The notes beneath the pieces were generated by a model that did not search any database, was not told the origin of the DNA, and saw nothing but the letters and a program-made list of their open reading frames with translations. Below are positions 40,310 to 48,952 of a stretch of DNA of 56,574 bases, one piece after another; the stretch's first letter is position 1, and each line of letters starts with the position of its first letter. Source of the DNA: a virus. The DNA lies in IMG/VR virus record IMGVR_UViG_3300042731_005216, positions 1 through 56,574 of that record; one strand, 5' to 3'. The position numbers were made by a program, and so were the translations under genes.

Positions 40310-40910
40310 TTGGCCTCGTCTTGAGAAGGTGCTGGATGCGAGCCTCCAACTCCTCTTGCGTCAAGCCCTTTTCCCTGTTCTCCGTTATGGACTCTGGTTC
40401 GTTTCTGTTCAAGCGTTCAAGCTTGATTGCGTAGTCGAGCAGATTCTGGATGTGAAGGGGAATGAGAACGGGCTCCGCTCGGAGGTCGGGGTTGTCCGTG
40501 TCTCCACCGACCTTGTGGATCCAGCGCATCAGCTCAATGGAGGCGAGTCGCTGAAGGTGAGTCGAGAGCTTCAGATGGCGCTCGACCATATCGCGCGACG
40601 CGGCCCTCCTAGCCTCTTGTTGCTCGGCCAGATTCAGCTCATCGTTGTGCGCGTCGAAAGCGGCCACGCGCTTGCGCCAGTAATGCAGCCTTGACCATTG
40701 CTCGATAGTTCCCCGATATCTTTGGTCTTTGCCAAGAAGGGCTGGCACTTTCGTCAACGACCGATGACTCGGCCCGAGGTCGCGATAGGCCACGAAAGCC
40801 GCATAGGACCTCTCGGTGTCGCACGGCTGCCGTTCCCACGCCTTGGTGCCAGGAGAGGGCATCCATTCAGCTTCGCCCGCAGGTCGCAGGCCGCTCCTGT
40901 TCCTTCCCAT
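40302..40910 (-). CDS. Terminase small subunit, 202 aa
   Basis: The segment TERSYAAFVAYRDLGPSHRSLTKVPALLG (starting near residue 33) is typical of one phage small-terminase group, with a DNA-binding helix-turn-helix near the N-terminus, and WSRLHYWRKRVAAFDAHNDELNLAEQQEARR downstream. It recognises the packaging site and regulates the large subunit. ATG 40910 is used; a TTG at 40916 overlapping the folE stop is the alternative. It directly follows the deazaguanine genes. Confidence 0.78.
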   Translation of the reverse strand: MGRNRSGLRPAGEAEWMPSPGTKAWERQPCDTERSYAAFVAYRDLGPSHRSLTKVPALLGKDQRYRGTIEQWSRLHYWRKRVAAFDAHNDELNLAEQQEARRAASRDMVERHLKLSTHLQRLASIELMRWIHKVGGDTDNPDLRAEPVLIPLHIQNLLDYAIKLERLNRNEPESITENREKGLTQEELEARIQHLLKTRPNE

Positions 40911-40912
40911 TC

Positions 40913-41473
40913 TCAAAGTCCAATCAATTCAAGGAACTCCGCGCGACACCGAGCTTCGTACATGGAGCCCAGCATAGCTGACGTGACCATTTTGGACGTT
41001 GGCTGACGGACCCCTCGGCAGCCCATGCAGGAATGGTGCGCTTCAACGATGACTCCGACGCCTTTCGGCTTGAGATGGAGCTGCATCGCCTCCGCAATCT
41101 CATTGGTCAGTCGCTCCTGAACCTGCAAGCGTCGCGCGTAGCAGGTCACCAATCGGGCCATCTTCGACAAGCCGACGACGCGCTCACCAGGCACGTAGCC
41201 GACGTGGGCGATCCCTTGAAACGGGAGCAGATGGTGCTCGCACAGGCTCACAAACTGAATCCCCTTGAGCAGCACTATCTGATTGTAGGTCACCTGGAAC
41301 GTGGTCGAGAGGATCTGTTCTGGGTCTTCCTTGTAGCCCGCTGTCATCTCCAAGAGCGCGCGGGTGACGCGCGCGGGGGTGTCGACAAGGCCGTCTCGCG
41401 AGCGGTCCTCTCCCATCATATCGAGCAGAGCCGCAACGGCCGCCTTGCCAGTGTCAAACTCAGGGCTGTTCAT
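40913..41473 (-). CDS. folE: GTP cyclohydrolase I (FolE), 186 aa
   Basis: This enzyme converts GTP to dihydroneopterin triphosphate, the first step to 7-deazaguanine bases. LCEHHLLPF (Cys78, His80, His81) and HSCMGCRG (Cys149, Cys152) contain the zinc and catalytic residues of the family, and the DTPARVTRAL and VVGLSKMARLV motifs are present. Length is normal for a single-domain enzyme. It is coupled to queE (overlap of 4 bases at 41470-41473) and to the small terminase. ATG 41473 is chosen over an upstream start at 41515, which lies inside queE. Confidence 0.92.
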   Translation of the reverse strand: MNSPEFDTGKAAVAALLDMMGEDRSRDGLVDTPARVTRALLEMTAGYKEDPEQILSTTFQVTYNQIVLLKGIQFVSLCEHHLLPFQGIAHVGYVPGERVVGLSKMARLVTCYARRLQVQERLTNEIAEAMQLHLKPKGVGVIVEAHHSCMGCRGVRQPTSKMVTSAMLGSMYEARCRAEFLELIGL

Positions 41474-42066
41474 CGGATCCCCCAAAGCTTGTGCTGTTGG
41501 AGAGACAGCCTCCAATCGGGGTTCTCTCTAACTAGCTTAATACACCATTGGATGGTTTCTGTGTCAAAAAGCGACCCATTCGCAGCTGGTGAGATGAGTT
41601 TGTGCTTCGCCTTGCAGGAGGGCTTTGGAATCCCCTGCCCGAGACCTCGGACATACTTCACTTCGCTGGCATTCAGCTGCTTGACCGCGTGCTCGGCCAC
41701 CTTGGGGCTGACAGTGATCCAGTCGAGATTGAGGCCGTTGACGTCGATGCTCCCATTGGTCTCGATTGCCACCCTGTAGCCTCGGATATGTAATAGCTGG
41801 ACGAGGGCCTCATCGGCCTGCAAGCCCGGCTCCCCGCCAGTCAGCACGACCCAGCGACAATCCCCGCCGACGCGCCGAATCTCATCGAGCACGTCCTGGT
41901 GAGACAGCTTGCGCTGGCTCAGAAACTCGGTATCGCAATCGAAGCCATTCTCAGTCTTGGTACAGCGCACATTGCAGCCGCTGAAACGAAGAAAGATCGA
42001 GGCTTCTCCAGCTCGCATCCCTTCGCCCTGCAGCGAGTAGAAAATCTCGTTGACGTAGTAGCTCAT
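41470..42066 (-). CDS. queE: 7-carboxy-7-deazaguanine synthase (QueE), 198 aa
   Basis: Radical-SAM enzyme that converts 6-carboxytetrahydropterin to 7-carboxy-7-deazaguanine. The motif EIFYSLQGEGMRAGEASIFLRFSGC (residues 7-31) and VVLTGGEP are diagnostic. The cluster cysteines are Cys31, Cys35 and Cys44, so the spacing is C-x3-C-x8-C rather than the usual CxxxCxxC; longer cluster loops are known in some QueE. VSPK near residue 132 also fits. Start ATG 42066 overlaps the queD stop. Confidence 0.9.
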   Translation of the reverse strand: MSYYVNEIFYSLQGEGMRAGEASIFLRFSGCNVRCTKTENGFDCDTEFLSQRKLSHQDVLDEIRRVGGDCRWVVLTGGEPGLQADEALVQLLHIRGYRVAIETNGSIDVNGLNLDWITVSPKVAEHAVKQLNASEVKYVRGLGQGIPKPSCKAKHKLISPAANGSLFDTETIQWCIKLVRENPDWRLSLQQHKLWGIR

Positions 42067-42506
42067 TCGGCCTCCGCGTAGCAATTTTCCGTCTCCCAAA
42101 GCCTCACTTTGACCACGCGCACGCCCGTCTCGCGCAGCACGTGTGGACAGACAACGGTCAGTAGGTAGTAGGCCATGTTTTCGGCCGTCGGGTTGTAGTC
42201 GAGCCGGAACAGCTTTTGGTCAGGTATCGTCTCTAGCGCGTCGCCTAGCTCGTTGTCCTCGTCCCAGATGATGAAGCCATGATCCCAGTGCTCATCTATC
42301 CAGCCCCCTATCGCGTCTTTTAGAACCGAGAAGTCGATGACTCTCCCCAGCTCATCAAGCCTCGTGTCTGTGTCGTAGCGCACAGCCGTAAACTGGGCCA
42401 CGTAGTTGTGGCCATGAGGGCTGTGGCACTTCGATTCGTGTTTGTAGACTCGATGGCCAGCGCAAAACTGGATACGTCGTGTGGCTGCAAGAGGCTTTAC
42501 GTGCAT
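42063..42506 (-). CDS. queD: 6-carboxytetrahydropterin synthase (QueD), 147 aa
   Basis: It converts dihydroneopterin triphosphate to 6-carboxy-5,6,7,8-tetrahydropterin. The zinc ligands His18, His31 and His33 and catalytic Cys27 are at the positions found in E. coli QueD (FCAGHRVY, SKCHSPHGHNY). GRVIDFSVLKDAI and DYNPTAENMAYYL complete the family pattern. Position between dpdA-like and queE genes and the 4-base overlaps show one coupled operon. Confidence 0.92.
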   Translation of the reverse strand: MHVKPLAATRRIQFCAGHRVYKHESKCHSPHGHNYVAQFTAVRYDTDTRLDELGRVIDFSVLKDAIGGWIDEHWDHGFIIWDEDNELGDALETIPDQKLFRLDYNPTAENMAYYLLTVVCPHVLRETGVRVVKVRLWETENCYAEAE

Positions 42507-43246
42507 CAGTCAAGCTCCTTCAAAATCTCTCCCCATAGGCCCCGAAGCTCATCCTCCAACTCGACGTAGTGCGCAACCTCAGCGCGGAGATCAAACTCGT
42601 TACCTCGGACAGAGAGCTGTTTTCGACCAAAAGCGTTCCAAAAGCCGAAACCCTTGGGTCTCAGCGACCATGCACTCGAGTCTGCTGAGTGCCATGGAAC
42701 GGCCATCAACCAACGTCTCGTAGTGAGGGCGAACGCATGAACCTTCTTCGGCCAGACGCGGGCGAAGCACTGTTCAAGCCACGCGATGCGAGCGTTTCCA
42801 CGGCCCATGCGAGCCATCCCGCCGATGGCGATCTTGGGGTAGTCGCGAGCCATCCCCACAAGAGCTTCCTGCGGCTCCCCAGCGTGGTAGCATGGGATGG
42901 CCTCAATTCCCATCTTCCACATCTGCTCAGTATTTTTCAACGACTGACGCCAGTCGTCGATAACGTCGAGCGCGTAGATTTCGGTCGGCGGGTTCGGGGA
43001 ATCAAGCAGCCGTTTACAGGTATCGACGTATTCATGGACGCTGATGTGAATCCCCTTGGTCATCACGCTATAGGCCCCGCTATCAAGCACCCAGTCGCGA
43101 TACTTCCACGTGCGGCCGTATCGCTCCAGCAGGTCAAGGTAGACGTAGGAGCACAGCAGAGCCGGTCGCTTCGTCGCGGTCAGCTTGGAGAACGTATCAA
43201 TCAAGACCCGTGGCGAGCCCCCTACCGCCAATCGGATGGTGGTCAT
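42506..43246 (-). CDS. DpdA-like DNA guanine transglycosylase, 246 aa
   Basis: The protein resembles the TGT-related DpdA proteins that swap guanine in DNA for a 7-deazaguanine base. Key segments are WVLDSGAYSVMTKG (Asp55), YALDVIDDW (Asp94, Asp97, Asp98) and AIGGMARMGRG near residue 140. The C-terminus has WSLRPKGFGFWNAFGRKQL. It is far shorter than bacterial DpdA, as in the phage-encoded subfamilies. Co-transcription with QueD, QueE and FolE and lack of tRNA-related genes support DNA as target. Substrate base is unknown because QueC is absent from the window. Confidence 0.75.
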   Translation of the reverse strand: MTTIRLAVGGSPRVLIDTFSKLTATKRPALLCSYVYLDLLERYGRTWKYRDWVLDSGAYSVMTKGIHISVHEYVDTCKRLLDSPNPPTEIYALDVIDDWRQSLKNTEQMWKMGIEAIPCYHAGEPQEALVGMARDYPKIAIGGMARMGRGNARIAWLEQCFARVWPKKVHAFALTTRRWLMAVPWHSADSSAWSLRPKGFGFWNAFGRKQLSVRGNEFDLRAEVAHYVELEDELRGLWGEILKELD

Positions 43247-43887
43247 TGCGGCCTCGCCGCGGGCCCATAGTGCTCCATGAAAGCATCACAGATCACTCGC
43301 AAGCACTCGCCGTCGTCCATGTCCCTCACTTCGTTGCGGACGCGGTTTGCAGCGAGGACAAACATCTCCGATTGGAACTCGGTGAGCTTGAGCGTCTTGC
43401 CAGGAGAAGGTGAGTCGGAGCCGTTTCCCTTGCTCTTGTCGAACTCGGAGAGGTCGCCAGCCATCGGCACGGGTTCCCATTTGGCTTTCAAAAGCGGCAG
43501 AAGCTCGTAGTCCTCCCATCCGATGGCCAAATCACTGAGTTTCCCGGTCTTCTCGAACTCCTTGAGCGACAGAGCCAATTTGCGGTAGTCCCATTCAGCG
43601 AGCTCTGCCGTGCGGTTCAGCGCGAGACCCAGCGCGCGGGCCCGTTCTTCGTCAATGTCCATCATGATAACGTCGGCCTCGGTCCAGCCAAGCTCCCTCA
43701 TGACGGTCAGGCGGCCATTCCCTCCAATCACCACGTTGTTGGCCTTGCGGACGACGAGCGGCTCTACCTGGCCAAACTCGCGGAGACTCGACCGGATGGC
43801 TTCTAGGTTGCGATCTCGGTGCAGGCGAGAGTTCTCCGGGTCCTCGACCAGCTCCGATAGGCTACGGCGTTCAATTCCATAGGTCAT
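43243..43887 (-). CDS. ParB-like nuclease/CTPase-domain protein, 214 aa
   Basis: The N-terminal 90 residues have the ParB pattern: RSLSELVEDPENSRLH, NLEAIRSSLREFGQVEPLVV and VIGGNGRLTVMRELGW. ParB-like domains on phages often accompany DNA-modifying enzymes. This gene overlaps the DpdA-like gene by 4 bases and leads the late operon, so it might guide or load the transglycosylase or act at packaging or segregation sites. The C-terminal part is unlike chromosome ParB and has no clear HTH. It heads the long leftward operon that runs to 7082. Confidence 0.78.
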   Translation of the reverse strand: MTYGIERRSLSELVEDPENSRLHRDRNLEAIRSSLREFGQVEPLVVRKANNVVIGGNGRLTVMRELGWTEADVIMMDIDEERARALGLALNRTAELAEWDYRKLALSLKEFEKTGKLSDLAIGWEDYELLPLLKAKWEPVPMAGDLSEFDKSKGNGSDSPSPGKTLKLTEFQSEMFVLAANRVRNEVRDMDDGECLRVICDAFMEHYGPAARPQ

Positions 43888-44320
43888 GGGCCCATTTAGC
43901 CCTTTGTGTCCGACGCAGTCAAGGCTATCCTGGACGCACCCGGACGTGCATACAACCAGGGGGCCCCCAGAGCCCGAAAACAGCCCGCGCTGAGCGACGC
44001 AGCGCGTCGAATTGGTGCAATAGGTCTATATCTTATTTTCTTATAGGGAATAAAGGAAGAAAGGCTTGTTATGGCGTGCTGCGTCAAATCTAACTGCCTT
44101 TGCTTCTTTTATTTTTAGGGAGAGGGTATATAGGGCTGTATGTATGCTATTCCGCGCTGGGGGAAACGGGCTCCCTGGATGCGTCAGCAGCAGTTTCCTG
44201 GCGTCTTGATGGGCGAAAAAACAAGCCTTGCCAGGGGTCATCGTCGTACCCTATAACATCGGCACAGCGACAGCACCGGGCATTGCGCCCTTTTCAGTCA
44301 AGCACGGAGCTGACAAAGCC
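43888..44320. promoter_or_regulatory. Divergent AT-rich control region between late and replication operons
   Basis: This 433-bp gene-free gap lies between two divergent operons and is the most AT-rich part of the window at about 44020-44160. Candidate rightward promoters are TTGTTA (44066-44071) with 17 bp to TCTAAC (44089-44094), and TATATA at 44127-44132. Leftward, TATAAG can be read near 44040-44046. The AT-rich tract could also serve as a DNA-unwinding element. No repeats of the GCGCACGTC family occur here. I see no credible gene. Confidence 0.5.
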
Positions 44321-46552
44321 ATGGACCTTTGCTTCACATATTGGGCCAATCGGTACGCCACAAGCGGCACCTCTTTCCTCAGGCCGTGGGCAGAGTGGGT
44401 GGAAGAGCTGTCCAATATGCGACCAACACGGACAGGTAAACGCAGCCTCCCTGGGCTCGTTTTGGGTCGCATGACGGAAGGAGAACGACGCAAGAATATC
44501 CACGTCCTCACCATTGAAGCCCTCGCCCTCGACCTTGAGTGTCCAGCCAATCGCAGCCCGGTATGGTGGAGGGAGCGGGTAGAGCACACGCTCGCGGAGC
44601 GACTGGTCGACCTTGAGTACATTGCGTATACCACCTTCTCGCACACCGAAGAGGCCCCGAGGCTGCGCCTCATCTTCCCCCTTCCCGAGCCCCTCAAGCC
44701 TGAGCGATACAAGGGGGCGATGTCCCATCTGAACTGCTTGACAGGCTGCATCGCCGACCAGGCGGCTCAGAAGCTTTCGCAGCCGGTCTACCTGCCCATG
44801 TGCCCGGTCGACTCGAAGGCCCATTGGGCGGTGCATCATCCGGGGACCTGGTTCGAGCCCGACGACGAGCTGATCGCTTTGCGGATGGCGCTCGGCGAAG
44901 GCCACGGACGGGCACCGATGGACCCTGCCGTGCGACAAGCGTGCAAGCGCATATTGATGTGCGAAGCATACGCTGACCGGGGCGAGCGCGACGAGACGGC
45001 ATTGCGCATCATGTGGCACCTTGGCAAGCACCACAAGACGATCTCCCCTGAGCACCTAGAGGAGCTGCTCTACTGGAGCAACCGAGAGATGGACGACGAC
45101 GCCCCGACCGTCGAAGACCTGCTCTCGAAGCTTGAGCGCGGCATCGACAAGGCGGCCGCATTGCACGAGCAGCGCGTGCAATCCCAGGACACCTATCTCG
45201 TGCAATATCGCAGCTCCTACTACGTGCGTCAGCGACCCGGCATCGAGGGCTTTTCGAGGGCGTATGTCAAGGACGAGGCGAGGGTGGCTGTCGTCAAGAA
45301 TCTCGCTGGCTACGACGAAGTCGACATAGCCTACCAGACAGCCTCGGGCGCGATGAAGCGCAAGAATCTCGAGACGCTAATGGAGCAGTACGGCGCACTC
45401 GCGGATGAGGCCATAATCGACCTGGTTGCGAGGAACACCTACTACAACCGAGAAACAGCCGTCATCCACGAGGCGTCCGTGCGATGGCCTGAACTCGAAC
45501 CCCGCTACGACCCGGAGATCAATCAATGGTTAGACATGCTAGGGGGCGAGAAGCTGAAGGATTGGCTCAGCATCCTCTCCGACCTGACCCGACTGTCGAG
45601 CGCGTTGGTCATCATGGGGCCGCGCGCAATCGGCAAGACGTTGCTCGCGATGGGCTGCGCAAAGCGGCTGGGGAGCGACGCTCCCGCAAAGCAGGAAGCT
45701 CTCACGGGCCGGTTTCAGGAAGAGTTGGCGAGATGCCCGCTCGTCTATATCGACGAAGACATTGACGAGAACCCGTATGACCGCAACTTTCTCGCGACCA
45801 TCCGTTCCGAGCTCTCCATAACGGAGCGAAACGTCAACCGCAAGCACGTCGCACCCGTCCAAGCTGTCGGGGCTATTCGCTGCATCATCTCAGCGAACCA
45901 TCTCCCGTTCAAGCAAAAGGACGCGCAAACCGGCCAAGATCTGGCCGCCATCGCAGAGCGCTTCTACTGGATCAATGTGACCGACCAGGCAGCTGCATAC
46001 CTGCGCTCGATTGGTTCGGACAAGCTGAAGTTATGGCGCGAAAGCCTCATTGCGCGCCACATCCGACACCTTGAAGACACTCGACGCGTCAGCATGGAGA
46101 ATCGCTTTGGCGTTTCTGGCGACAGCGAGAAGCTCGCAGACCTCATAAATATCGGCGTCAAATGGAACTCGTGGGTCACTGAATGGATCTGCAATGGGGT
46201 CTTAGACGGCTTTCGCAGGCTCGATACTGGCGACAAGGACATCACCAATGGAGGCGTCATCTACAAGGGTGACGCATACGTGAGAGTCCGCACTGTTGTC
46301 AAGGCTTGGGACAGGTATTTGCCCAACTTGCGCGTTGCACCTGACCTGCGGCCGATCTCAGATGCGTTGCGCGGCATCGCCGACCCCGCGTGCCGATATC
46401 AACCCCGCGATATCGGCGTCCCCGGGAACAACCAGCAACGCTACTACAAGATCCGCACGAGCCCGCTCGTGACCTTCCTGGAACAAACGGGCGCGGGCAC
46501 GATAGAAGAGCTGCAATCAGCTCTCCAACGAGGCAACGAGGCCCTCCAATAA
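44321..46552 (+). CDS. Primase-helicase (primase-like N-domain plus SF3/DUF5906-type ATPase), 743 aa
   Basis: The N-terminal 230 residues have the pattern of an AEP-type or RepB-like primase: LTIEALALDLE followed by YIAYTTFSHTEEAPRLRLIFPLPEPL. The C-terminal ATPase has Walker A GPRAIGKT (about residues 433-440) and Walker B LVYIDEDID, then SANHLPF, a sensor-like Asn, as in DUF5906 and SF3 helicases. It would prime and unwind at the fork. ATG 44321 is preferred because the frame's upstream extension to TTG 44228 has no ribosome site. It opens the rightward replication operon. Confidence 0.8.
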   Translation: MDLCFTYWANRYATSGTSFLRPWAEWVEELSNMRPTRTGKRSLPGLVLGRMTEGERRKNIHVLTIEALALDLECPANRSPVWWRERVEHTLAERLVDLEYIAYTTFSHTEEAPRLRLIFPLPEPLKPERYKGAMSHLNCLTGCIADQAAQKLSQPVYLPMCPVDSKAHWAVHHPGTWFEPDDELIALRMALGEGHGRAPMDPAVRQACKRILMCEAYADRGERDETALRIMWHLGKHHKTISPEHLEELLYWSNREMDDDAPTVEDLLSKLERGIDKAAALHEQRVQSQDTYLVQYRSSYYVRQRPGIEGFSRAYVKDEARVAVVKNLAGYDEVDIAYQTASGAMKRKNLETLMEQYGALADEAIIDLVARNTYYNRETAVIHEASVRWPELEPRYDPEINQWLDMLGGEKLKDWLSILSDLTRLSSALVIMGPRAIGKTLLAMGCAKRLGSDAPAKQEALTGRFQEELARCPLVYIDEDIDENPYDRNFLATIRSELSITERNVNRKHVAPVQAVGAIRCIISANHLPFKQKDAQTGQDLAAIAERFYWINVTDQAAAYLRSIGSDKLKLWRESLIARHIRHLEDTRRVSMENRFGVSGDSEKLADLINIGVKWNSWVTEWICNGVLDGFRRLDTGDKDITNGGVIYKGDAYVRVRTVVKAWDRYLPNLRVAPDLRPISDALRGIADPACRYQPRDIGVPGNNQQRYYKIRTSPLVTFLEQTGAGTIEELQSALQRGNEALQ

Positions 46553-46565
46553 GAGGAAAACAGCC

Positions 46566-48650
46566 ATGGCGATACAACCGAAGCTGCAACGCGGCAAAAC
46601 CTATCATGGCCGCAGAGGCCGTAAGACGTACGAGATTGTGGGCATCGCATCAGACGGCACGGGGCTCCATCGCTACACCGTGCTCGAGCACCCACAGGAG
46701 GTCACCAAGGAACTCCCCGAGAAGCAGCTACTAGAGCTCGTGCGGCTCAAAGCCGGCAATGGCAATGACAAGAGCGTGTGGCTCTCAGCGAGCCAAATCT
46801 CAACCTTTCGGCGTTGCAAGCGCTGCTGGGCCTTCACCTACATTGACGGCGAAATCGCTCCTGAGTCCCCGGCGACGGCCTTTGGCCTGGAGCTGCACAC
46901 CGCGATTGAGAAGTACCTGAAGACGGGCCGATGGACAGGTGCCGCGGACGTCGTCGAGTGCGCGAAGCAGGGGGAGCATCTCCTTCCCTCACCCTGCGAC
47001 CCAGCCCTCGGCATCGAGCGCAAGATGCTGCTACCCATTCTCGGGGGCCGCGCTACGCTCATTGGCTACATTGACCTGGTCATCCCCGCGCGCAACGGAA
47101 ACCCGCCCGAGGTAACTGATCACAAGTCGACCAAGGACCTGCGCTACGCGACGACGCCCGACAAGCTCAAGGACGACGTGCAAGCCAACATCTACGCGCA
47201 CTACGCAATGAAGTCGCTAGGAGCCGCCCGCGTGCTCGCGCGTTGGCGATACTACTGCGCGCGCCCTTCCCGAGCCAAGGGAGCCACTGCCGATGGTCGC
47301 CCACGCAACGCTCGCGGCTTCAGAGCGGTCACTCGCATCAAGACGCTCGAAGAGGTCGAGCAGCAATGGGTCTCGCTAATGGCCACAGCAGAGGAAATGG
47401 TAGACCTCGCGCTCAACCCCAACATCTGGGCCAAGAACGTTGACGGCAACCCGGACGCCTGCGGCGACTACGGGGGCTGTCCTTTCAGAAGCAAGTGCAG
47501 CATGCCGACCAATACGCTCGGCTCGCTCATGGAACACGGACGGGTAGCCCATCTCAAGGCACCCACTTCAACACCAAACCAGGAGACTACCGATATGTCG
47601 AGTCTGATGGACATCATTAACCGAAACAAAGCCGAGAACGCAGCTCTTCCCCAGCAGGCTGCTCCAGCTATGCAAGCAACCCCGCCGCCCAAAGCCTCTA
47701 CTCCCCCGCCAATGCACGTCCCCAGTGCCCTTGAAGCGGCCGCTGCGAGGGCCCTCGCCGAGCGCGAGCAGAAGCCGATGCCAGAGCCCGAGGTTGGGAA
47801 GTTCCAAGAGCTCCCCGACCCCGTGGCGGTCGAGCATCAGCCCTATGCGCCCCCGACTCTGCGAGAGCTTCAACAGCGCGACGGCGCGGTAGGGGTCAAT
47901 CCCCCGCCAATCGAAGAGGAGCCGCTAGACGAGAGCATCCAAGAGGCCATCAAGCCCATCACCCCGCAAACCTGGATTGATCGCTTTCGCAAGGGTCACA
48001 AGGCCCGTAGCGAGGACGAGATCAAATGGCGTGCGGAACAGGAGAAGCTTCCCGAGAGCCAGCGCGCGATTATCGCAGCAGGCAGCGCGCCCGACCCCAC
48101 GCCTGACCCTGTTCAGGATGCCATCGAAGCCAAAGCCGACGCAGCCGCAGAGGCTACCGCCCCGGAGCCGATGCCGTATGAGCCCGAGGCGCCCGCAGAG
48201 CCTCATCCGCAGCCCCTCACCAATGTCCCCGTTCTTTCCCCGTCAGAGCTCGCTGAGGGACCAACCCATATCAAGGGCACCGTTGAGCACATTATGAATG
48301 CTCACAACCCCGTGGGGCCCACAGAGCCCGTCGCCGAGGACCATCCGAAGCAGCCCACGTTGCGGCTATACGTCGACTGCTTTCCGGTCAAGGGTGTGCG
48401 GTCGACGATTCAGCTCTCCGAGGTGCTGCGCCCAATGAAGGACGCGGTTCAACGTATGAAGCAGGTCCCGCATTGGAACATGGTCAAGTATCGCGAAGGC
48501 GAGATACTGCTCGCCGCCTGCACTCAACAGTCATTCGCCGAGGAGAAGCCCGACTATGACGTGGTCGTGGACAGCCTCAGCGGGGAATGGAAGGCGTGCG
48601 GAGATGTGCTGATGGAGATGGCCGACTGTGTTATTCGTGGAGGCCGCTGA
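46566..48650 (+). CDS. Cas4-like PD-(D/E)XK nuclease with long C-terminal extension, 694 aa
   Basis: The first 315 residues form a RecB/Cas4-type nuclease: CKRC (84-87), His111, Asp170 in IGYIDLV, TDHKS (184-188) and a Cys set near 299, 305 and 311 that could hold an iron-sulphur cluster. After residue 343 a Pro- and Ala-rich region follows, then a separate C-terminal domain (about 595-694). An internal ATG at 47595 (residue 344) has AGGAG at 47581-47585, so a C-terminal protein may be made alone. It probably processes DNA ends in recombination. A ribosome site (AGAGGA) precedes ATG 46566. Confidence 0.82.
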   Translation: MAIQPKLQRGKTYHGRRGRKTYEIVGIASDGTGLHRYTVLEHPQEVTKELPEKQLLELVRLKAGNGNDKSVWLSASQISTFRRCKRCWAFTYIDGEIAPESPATAFGLELHTAIEKYLKTGRWTGAADVVECAKQGEHLLPSPCDPALGIERKMLLPILGGRATLIGYIDLVIPARNGNPPEVTDHKSTKDLRYATTPDKLKDDVQANIYAHYAMKSLGAARVLARWRYYCARPSRAKGATADGRPRNARGFRAVTRIKTLEEVEQQWVSLMATAEEMVDLALNPNIWAKNVDGNPDACGDYGGCPFRSKCSMPTNTLGSLMEHGRVAHLKAPTSTPNQETTDMSSLMDIINRNKAENAALPQQAAPAMQATPPPKASTPPPMHVPSALEAAAARALAEREQKPMPEPEVGKFQELPDPVAVEHQPYAPPTLRELQQRDGAVGVNPPPIEEEPLDESIQEAIKPITPQTWIDRFRKGHKARSEDEIKWRAEQEKLPESQRAIIAAGSAPDPTPDPVQDAIEAKADAAAEATAPEPMPYEPEAPAEPHPQPLTNVPVLSPSELAEGPTHIKGTVEHIMNAHNPVGPTEPVAEDHPKQPTLRLYVDCFPVKGVRSTIQLSEVLRPMKDAVQRMKQVPHWNMVKYREGEILLAACTQQSFAEEKPDYDVVVDSLSGEWKACGDVLMEMADCVIRGGR

Positions 48651-48676
48651 AACCATCAACCGAGAAGGAGAAAACA

Positions 48677-48949
48677 GTGTCCAAAACAGCTGTATATGGA
48701 TCCCTTGCTGCGGCTTTGCTGGGCGTTGTGCTGATGATCCTGCTTTTGAACCTGCCATCAGCCAGCGGGCGCCCGCCGCACAGCAGCCCGACGAAGCAAG
48801 ACGAGGCCTACAGTCTCGCCCAGTCGTGTTTGCTTGAGATCGTTGGCACCCAGGCCTTCGCCGATGCCGAGGCGTCTGCCGCAGCCAATTACTGCATCCA
48901 GGCGGCAATGGTCATTACCTACGCCGACTATTTGCCCGCCGAGAGGTGA
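48677..48949 (+). CDS. Small exported or membrane-anchored protein, 90 aa
   Basis: GTG 48677 is preceded by AGAAGGAG. The N-terminus has Lys3 and then a hydrophobic stretch (LAAALLGVVLMILLLNLPSA, about residues 10-29), a signal peptide or anchor. The remaining domain carries two cysteines near 51 and 72, consistent with a disulphide in the periplasm. It lies between nuclease and helicase genes, an unusual place for a secreted protein. It may act in superinfection exclusion, but that is a guess. Confidence 0.6.
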   Translation: MSKTAVYGSLAAALLGVVLMILLLNLPSASGRPPHSSPTKQDEAYSLAQSCLLEIVGTQAFADAEASAAANYCIQAAMVITYADYLPAER

Positions 48950-48952
48950 CCT

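Noticed and set aside
43896-44241. Small leftward frames in the divergent control region
   Set aside because: Short, AT-biased and without ribosome sites. Better explained as promoter DNA.
44228-44320. TTG start for the primase-helicase
   Set aside because: No ribosome site and no family similarity in the extra residues. ATG 44321 follows GGAG.
47595-48650. Annotating the C-terminal half of the nuclease as an independent gene
   Set aside because: The full-length frame is intact. I report the internal start as a finding rather than a separate gene.
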